Part shown: positions 57,750-64,000 of the stretch, piece by piece
Numbering within the stretch: position 1 is the first letter of the stretch
Layout of the letters: each line of letters starts with the position of its first letter
From: Isoetes taiwanensis
Taxonomy: Eukaryota > Streptophyta > Lycopodiopsida > Isoetales > Isoetaceae
Assembly: GCA_021234155.1 (NCBI GenBank)
Contig: JAJEKV010000018.1
Coordinates: 16,931,415 to 16,995,414 of the forward strand
DNA length: 64,000 nucleotides
Direction of reading: 5' to 3'
Made by a program: the position numbers and the translations under genes
The notes under the pieces: model-generated
Database searches by the model: none
What the model was told of the DNA's origin: nothing
Seen by the model: the letters and a program-made list of their open reading frames with translations, nothing else

Positions 57750-60643
57750 TCTTAGATTCTGCTCTAGTTTGCACCCCGCCTTCTATAGGGGATGCCTCGG
57801 CAATGGCAAACTCTTCTTTCTGAGATAACCATTTCGTGAAACTTGGCGGGAGGGTCCCAAATGATCTTACGACTGCAGCAGCTCGAGCTCGAGGAATCAA
57901 CTTCTATCAACCTATAAAAATGTGTTACTTGACAAAGCCTGCAGAAATCAAGCATGAAAAGGCTATGAGCATGTGGAGGGATACGAACAACATTTGATGA
58001 AGCCCTCCCTCGGCACAAAATCCTTGAGAAATTGCTTGGCATATAGGATTGTCCACACACCACAATCTGAGCCATTGAATTTCTTTGTGGACAATCAACT
58101 GGATGGACTCTTGCATTCATATATCTTTGGATTATCATACCCCGACTTGCAAACAAAGCCCCAAAAAGAACCTACAAGGGGATTCAGTAAAGAATGAGAA
58201 TTACATTACTAATGCACAATAAATCATTAATGATGGTACTTACACTGTGAAGTGAGAAGATACATGGTTATGAAAACCAGCAGAGCTATCAAAATGAAGA
58301 ATTACGGGCGTGGCCTGACCAAAGGCACTACAAACTTGCATCTCGGTCACAAAGATGAACAAACTCCAATGACTCCTGCAGCCACTTGTGATTGTAAGAA
58401 TACGATGATGTATCAATTCATTGGCTAACATAGAGAGATTTACCTGGTGTTAACTGGCAGCCAATAAAATGAAATGGAATCTATCTTCCCGGAATCCGTG
58501 CGCCTACCTGCTGGTCTAGGAGGCAACAAATTCCTCCAGATGTCTGAATTGTTCAAGAGCAGCCCCATCAGGGCTGGATTAAACCAACAATGCTGCCCTC
58601 TTCTGCTGTAGGGTATTGTATGGGACAGGATCCTGCAAAGCAAATGCATTTAAGTCAAAAAATAAAATGAAATAATAGTAATAATAGAAAGAGACAAAAC
58701 TAATGCTTACATTAATACACAAACTAATACAATAAGAGGCTTACATTAAGTAGCAGCCGATGTGATTGTCATGAAGCCATGACTTGTGCGCTAATTAGGG
58801 CTTATGCGAGGCAAGGGTTTCAAAAGCTTCTACATCCTTTTGCTCTATACAAAACTCCCCATAGCTAGAAGAACCCCTGCTTCCATATTGGACTCCTAAG
58901 ATATAATGGCCATCCGCAATTATAATTGGATCTTCTGCCGCTTTTCTCTTCTTGGCATTCCTCATATTGTACAGTCATATAGAAGGTCAATAAATCCTTT
59001 CTCAAGAGTCCATTCTGGCCTCAAAGTAAGAATGGTGTGAACTGTGCTAGTCTTTGGAAGAGGCCGTGGTTCTTGCATGCTCTGGGGTCTCAACCAAAAG
59101 AATGACTTGAGATTGGTCAACCTTTGTTCTATGGCTGCAGGACCTTTGTCGAGAGGGGTAGATTGGCTAGGATCTGTGTTGCTGGTGGCTCATCCTCAAC
59201 TTTGAGACATGCCATCAATTTCTCATTCAAGTTTTCTTCCTCCATGTTCCAATCTTCTTTGGGCTGTCTCCTCCAAGAACCAATTATCAGCAATGTTAGA
59301 TCTGTATCGTGCCAATTTCTTTTCCTTACGTGCCTCCCATGCAGCTGCTCTCTTCTCCACAAAATCAGCCACAAATTTGGCTTCCTCCTGCTCCCTGGCC
59401 TCACCATCCTGATACAAGTTCGCAAATGCTAGGCGTGCACGCTTGGTGCACGCCTTTTATACCTCCTCAGCCCATTCTTGTACCTCCATTCGGGTTTGTG
59501 GTGTCTTTGCATGTAATACAAATCGGTATTCTGTTAGGGCGCAAGCGGACCATCTGGATTCTTCCATGGCCTGCCTCTTTTAGCACCTCCCACTTCGACA
59601 TCTTTCATGCCATGTGCAGATCCCAAGTGAGTCTTGAATCTGTCCTTCTTGTTAACTGTGTATGAGCAGCTAGGAATTAAACACACATACATCTTCGTAT
59701 CAGAGTTGTACTCCCAAAGGGGCTGCTGCAATTGCTCTTCTTCTGCCTCGGAGTTCTCCTCCTCGAAGATGTCTTCCTCTTCTGATCTGCCCCCAACATC
59801 ATCTTGCAAATCTGCCACAAACTGGCCCTGAATTGGCTCTGAATTGGCAGCCACCTGGATGTCATTCTCCATGGAATTCTCTGCCACAGTAGCATTCAAA
59901 TCTGCCTCTACAACAGCATCACCATCAATGGATAAATCATGTGCAATGGAAACTAGTGTACGAGCCACTAGCTCGTTTGGATCCCTGCTTGTACTACATT
60001 CTCCTTCCTCACTGTTTGCCATGGAATCACGAGAAGAAAAACCAACTGAAACTTCTGAGGCAATGTCGAGGGATTGGGCAGACGAGTTCAAATTCCCTCC
60101 TATGCTACTACAGGACCAAAATGACTGCCTTAACCATACCTCTGGGTCGATTTGGGAAGATCTTCTCGGCTGAATCGTGGCCTCACTGCTCTCACTGTTG
60201 TGTGAAATTAGCTTCACAGGAGCAGCAGCAGCTGGTCTCTTTCTTTTTCTACCTGCAAGCAAAACTAAATTGGTTGAATGACCACCTCTCGATTTTGTTA
60301 AGCTAACAATATAAAAATGCTTTCTGCATGCATTACCCGCCATAACCTGTTGTCTAAATTTGTTTAAGGAAACTAAACCCGATTTTGCTGAAGGAAAAAT
60401 ACAATCTGAGCTTTTTTTAATGCTGTTGGAGGGACCCAAAATTGACAGGAAGTCAGGCTCAAAATGTTTCCAAGTTTCATGGAGAAACAGGGCTGTAACA
60501 GGGGAAAGGGATAGGCGATTCCTTGAGGAGCACAAGAAAGAAAGAGGAAGCCAGAAACTCACTTGAAAATACTCCTCCATTTGAAATTCGGCAGCATCAT
60601 TTCGGCCCCTAGCATCATTTGCATGATTTCTTTGGCATCCCAT
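57750..60643 (-). CDS. MULE-encoded zinc-finger/Ulp1-type cysteine protease
   Basis: Multi-exon minus-strand gene. A first exon around 60,643-60,560 (MGCQRNHANDARGRNDAAEF) has a donor reading CAA/GTGAGT. The next (about 60,250-59,534) has a basic start RKRKRP, acidic linkers, and a C2H2-like finger YVCLIPSCSYTVNKK...THLGSAHG followed by an AT-hook-like KRGRPWK. Farther on are LEETAQRRLEHG-type helices (about 59,420-59,130) and then a Ulp1/C48 catalytic set in the right order: HWSLFIFV (His, 58,371), VILHFDSSAG (Asp, 58,290) and NGSDCGVW (Cys, 58,064). Ulp1 enzymes remove SUMO-type modifiers. Ulp1-bearing MULEs are known (Kaonashi type). A one-base shift before the Cys block, and unclear exon joins, leave activity uncertain. 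Confidence 0.8.
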
Positions 60644-60903
60644 TCGAAAAATCTACAAAAATCGGCCAGCATCATTCCATAACCTATGATTTCCGGCACT
60701 GTTTCAAAATTTACCTCTGTTCTTCTCTCTGTCCTGTGGCCAATCATACTTGGCTATAACATGTCATGGGGTCAGTCTGCCGTACGCATGCCAGTCCTTA
60801 ATGCAGGGGATCCGGGAGGCATGGTCATGGTAGTGTGCAGGCATGGATATGATGGATATGCATCCATCGAAACGAAGCCCATGGGCCCAACAGCAGGACC
60901 CAT

Positions 60904-60967
60904 AGGGCTATAACATGTCAAAATGACATGGTTAAAACATGTCGGTGTCCGACATTTACGGGGCTCG
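60904..60967 (-). repeat. Right terminal inverted repeat of the MULE
   Basis: Inverse of 51,009-51,070, identical over about 60 bases; ends ...CATTTACGGGGCTCG. Confidence 0.95.
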
Positions 60968-60976
60968 TCCAAATTG

Positions 60977-63366
60977 ACGTTGCTATAGACGGAATCACGG
61001 ATTTTCTTGAAAGCAAAAGGTATGTATTGTTTTAAATGTAACAGGGTGCACTATGCATGTGGGTTTACATAGACCACGAGCCCTGGTTTAGGTACACATC
61101 CCTGTACCGAGAATAAATGACAGAAGCTCGGCTTGTTAAAACACAGAGAGCGTAGGTTCTATGAGCGCTGCTACTCTTGCTACAGAAATGGAAGGAAGAA
61201 GAATGACCTTAATCTCACCACTAGAAGGAAGGTTGAGGCAGAAACGTTGAATGCTTTTTAAGAGGAAAGTGATCTGTAAACTCCATGCTGATGCTAGTGC
61301 ATGTGCATGTATCAAGAATCCTAAGAGGGCTGGAAATAATAGCAGTGGAAATAATCCTGCGGGTGCTTTCCTCAAATTTGTGGAAGACAAACAAGTTGGA
61401 GCTATTGAAGGTTTAGTTGATCCTGAATTTGAAGATACAGATGCATGCAGCCAATATGCAGACAAAACGACAAAAACACTGAAGCATCCATGGTGGACAC
61501 GATAATCAGGTTCTATTCTGGTTTATTCATTATGTTATGCTGCTAATTATGGTATATCCAAGCATTGAATCTCTGCCAGGCTATGCAAAATACAGTGAGA
61601 CTTAAGTTGCTCATTAAAAATTCTTAGGTGCTTTAAGCATAATTTTTTAGCTAATCCTAGTAAGTCGTTGAGACCATTCATTAAACAAATGGCTGGGATT
61701 GAACAAATGCATTGAATGAATGTGTATAAGTTGCTGAAAAATAACCATAACACAGTTAGGATGTGCAATAAATTCAAAGGTAGAGTAATAGCCTAAGGAG
61801 CAGGAATATCTTGTGGCATTGCAATTGCAAATATGGGTATGAACTTGTGATGTATTGGAGGCCTTTGGTGTGTAACCAGTGCATCAGCTGTAAATAACAA
61901 AAGAAAGTAAAATAAAAGGGCTATGACTAACGTGTGCCGAGATGTATGCATTTGGAAGTCAGCAAGAATGTTAACTAGAAAAGGCTTGTTATTACAAGTA
62001 TGTTAACTAGAAAAGGCTTGTTATTACAAGTATGTTATGAAATATTGAACTTAATCCATGTGTTTACATTTTGAAATAGCTTAGGATACACCACACCACA
62101 AATGCTAGCATTTTCTCATCACTAGACCACAAGCAACATGCCAACAACTCACCACTCACCAGGCCACACATGCCTCATCTATCATTGTGGTAGCCATTCC
62201 ACGAAATGCCCCACAGTAGCACAGAACACATGCATAGATGACATCACATATGCACAACATGACAATACAGCCAACATGAACATCACATATGCACAACATG
62301 ACAATACAGCCAACATGAGAAACCAATCTAAACTACACTGCAAAATGGTAATAGCTTGAACTGGATTTGAGGTTACCTTTTTTGTATTGATAGAAACAAT
62401 CTAGGTCAAGTTTGAGATTCTTTTCTAATGTAATACAACTAATAATTGAACATACCTGCAATGGTATATTTTGGTCTCAGAACATTGCTCTGCTTTTCTG
62501 TTTTGATTGTAAGTTCAGATTGAATGTGTGGTCTAGAGGAACCTGACTTGGTTTTTTCCTTATCATCTTCATCATATCCCTGTCACTTTTACTATTTTCT
62601 CTGGAAGTAGAGATTTGGACCATCTCATATCTACTCCTAAGGTTCCTAGAAGCATAGTCATCTTGAACTTACCAATACGCGTGCTAATAAGCTCCCCGGT
62701 GTGATATATTTGAACTTGTATTCAAAAGGCTTGGGAGAGGTGTAGGGAAGTGAAATCCTATCTATTCTATCTAATTTGCTAACCTAGTCAGTAACACTCT
62801 TGTCATAGTCAGTTTCCAACACCCCTCTCTCTAGAACCAGGCAACATGTAAGTAGGGCATTACATTCATTTGCACACTCTTGCTTATTTGTTCTTGTTTG
62901 CTAATTGCATGTGCACGGCATTCCCCATATTTTCCACTCACCCTACGGACCTGTTGTAACATTGGACTCATTACACATTACGAGTATGGTACCACCTAAC
63001 ACGATGAATCTATAGCTAAATGATTGATTACTTTGATCTGATGTTATTTGATGTTTTGCGATGAATGCCGGGATGAATGGAAGCTGTGACATATGTTCAT
63101 CTTGTATGTATGCAAAGATGGAACTCTAGGATAGTGACCTTGGCCGAAAGATTGGTATTGATGCATAAATAATATGTCCTTGGTCTAGCGGCCTATTAAA
63201 CCTTATTTGGATCCCAACCCAAAACCATTTGCGGTCTCACTATCACCCTTGCATAGTTAGTCATTGGCTTGAGTATTATTTTGGCTGGTCCTAGCCATGA
63301 GTTGGAACAACAGGAGAGCATGTCTGATGCTGATGAGGTCAAGTACTCATGCACTATTGGTCACAT
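60977..63366. other. No gene recognised; two short tandem duplications
   Basis: A ~33-bp tandem pair (tagaaaaggcttgttattac) lies at 61,970-62,035, and a 38-bp pair (catcacatatgcacaacatg) at 62,240-62,320. An 84-codon plus-strand ORF at 61,251 has EGLVDPEFEDTDACSQY, faintly like a receptor-kinase C-terminus, but this is too weak to call. Confidence 0.5.
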
Positions 63367-64000
63367 TAGGGCGGATTTGGGGTCTGAAAATGGCCCTTAT
63401 CTTGGATGCCAGAATTCCACGTCATGTTTCTCGCGACCAATGATGTTTGCGCATTTTTTTCCAAAGTCAGTATTAGTTGGCAAGTAGAAAGAGGAGCAGG
63501 CTTACTTGGCATCCACATGGCGAAATTTCATAGGACATGTTTGTGCATTCATTGCAACCACATTAATGGCCCGCATTTTTCGAAAATCGTATCGCGGACC
63601 AAAATAATGGCTACTTTTCCCGCCTACTGTGCACATGCCCACATGCACCAACCACCTTTTCAAATTTTGGCACCAAGATTTCCATTGTTCACATTAGCGC
63701 CGCTACGTGCATCCTCTCCGCCTTCGCTCTTCATTTGGAATCCAAGTCTTCAATAGTGTCTGTGTTTTTGCGGGGCGAGCATAGAGTTAAGCAACAACGG
63801 CGAGGCGATGTGCGGACAAGCAAACGTACGTTACATGCCATGTTTTTACTACCCAAATTTTCATTCTGAAGTTTTCCTACTTTTCAGCTCTTCCCATTCA
63901 TCATTATTGCTCCACGCCATTCATTCTTACAATTCAACGGCCGTCGTATCTCTAATTGCATCCATCATTGCTCCTAGTACTCCTACATTGCTTCGCAGTT
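63367..64000 (+). repeat. Interspersed repeat B, copy 2 (runs off window)
   Basis: Inverse of 4,800-5,433, close to identical, and still matching at the last base of the window, so its end is not seen. Confidence 0.8.

Larger units (their letters stand above)
51009..60967. mobile_element. Complete Mutator-like element (MULE), 9.96 kb
   Basis: The left end (cgagccccgtaaatgtcgga...) and right end are inverse copies, identical over about 60 bases. Flanking 9-mers tccgaattg (51,000-51,008) and tccaaattg (60,968-60,976) differ at one base, the 9-bp target duplication typical of Mutator. Inside are a transposase on the plus strand, a zinc-finger/Ulp1-type gene on the minus strand, and satellite-like arrays between their 3' ends. 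The convergent two-gene plan recalls maize MuDR, although there the second gene is not a protease. Identical TIRs suggest recent insertion, yet both genes carry frameshifts. Confidence 0.93.

Noticed and set aside
61251-61505. Receptor-kinase fragment
   Set aside because: Only a short LVDPEF-like string matches; no kinase motif around it.
4800-64000. A single 59-kb transposon bounded by repeat B
   Set aside because: The interior holds unrelated complete elements and a host gene, and the repeat has a third partial copy at 1,604.

Overview
The window reads as nuclear DNA of a land plant: AT-rich, poor in genes and crowded with transposable elements, with a spliced plant-type gene, an initiator-Met primer site of a Ty3/gypsy element and a Mutator-like element. 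The long introns loaded with element debris fit a large fern, other seed-free vascular plant or gymnosperm genome, but nothing in the sequence settles the lineage.

Layout. 1-6,900: repeats, a weak candidate plastid-protein exon, a cluster of short GGATCACAC hairpins and a repeat B copy (4,800-5,433) that recurs inverted at the right edge. 6,930-13,050: a decayed Ty3/gypsy element on the minus strand (LTR, integrase, RNase H tail, protease, CCHC knuckles, gag, LTR). 13,500-17,500: a LINE ORF2 remnant, a plus-strand gypsy RT scrap and a foldback repeat. 17,994-29,106: a second minus-strand Ty3/gypsy element with recognisable LTRs, primer-binding site and polypurine tract, but with two extra genes between primer site and gag. 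One encodes a very long histone H3-like protein (H3 tail peptide at the start, H3 fold at the end); the other is an unidentified, damaged ORF of about 500 codons. Each has its own TATA box and an upstream cluster of a ~75-bp hairpin repeat. 29,956-31,501: a complete four-exon cyclin-D1-binding protein 1 (CCNDBP1/GCIP) gene. 32,200-35,050: nested TIR elements. 35,600-50,225: exons of one or two unidentified plant genes interrupted by copia, GDSL-esterase and PI4K-gamma fragments. 51,009-60,967: a nearly 10-kb Mutator-like element with 60-bp identical terminal inverted repeats and a 9-bp target duplication. It has a MULE transposase on the plus strand, a convergent zinc-finger/Ulp1-type protease gene on the minus strand, and between them about 2.5 kb of satellite-like arrays, one of which is an amplified copy of the inner end of its own TIR. 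60,977-64,000: no gene, then the second copy of repeat B.

The two most interesting systems are the H3-bearing LTR element (17,994-29,106) and the MULE with a self-amplified terminal motif and an encoded Ulp1 protease (51,009-60,967). The only gene that looks intact and host-functional is CCNDBP1.
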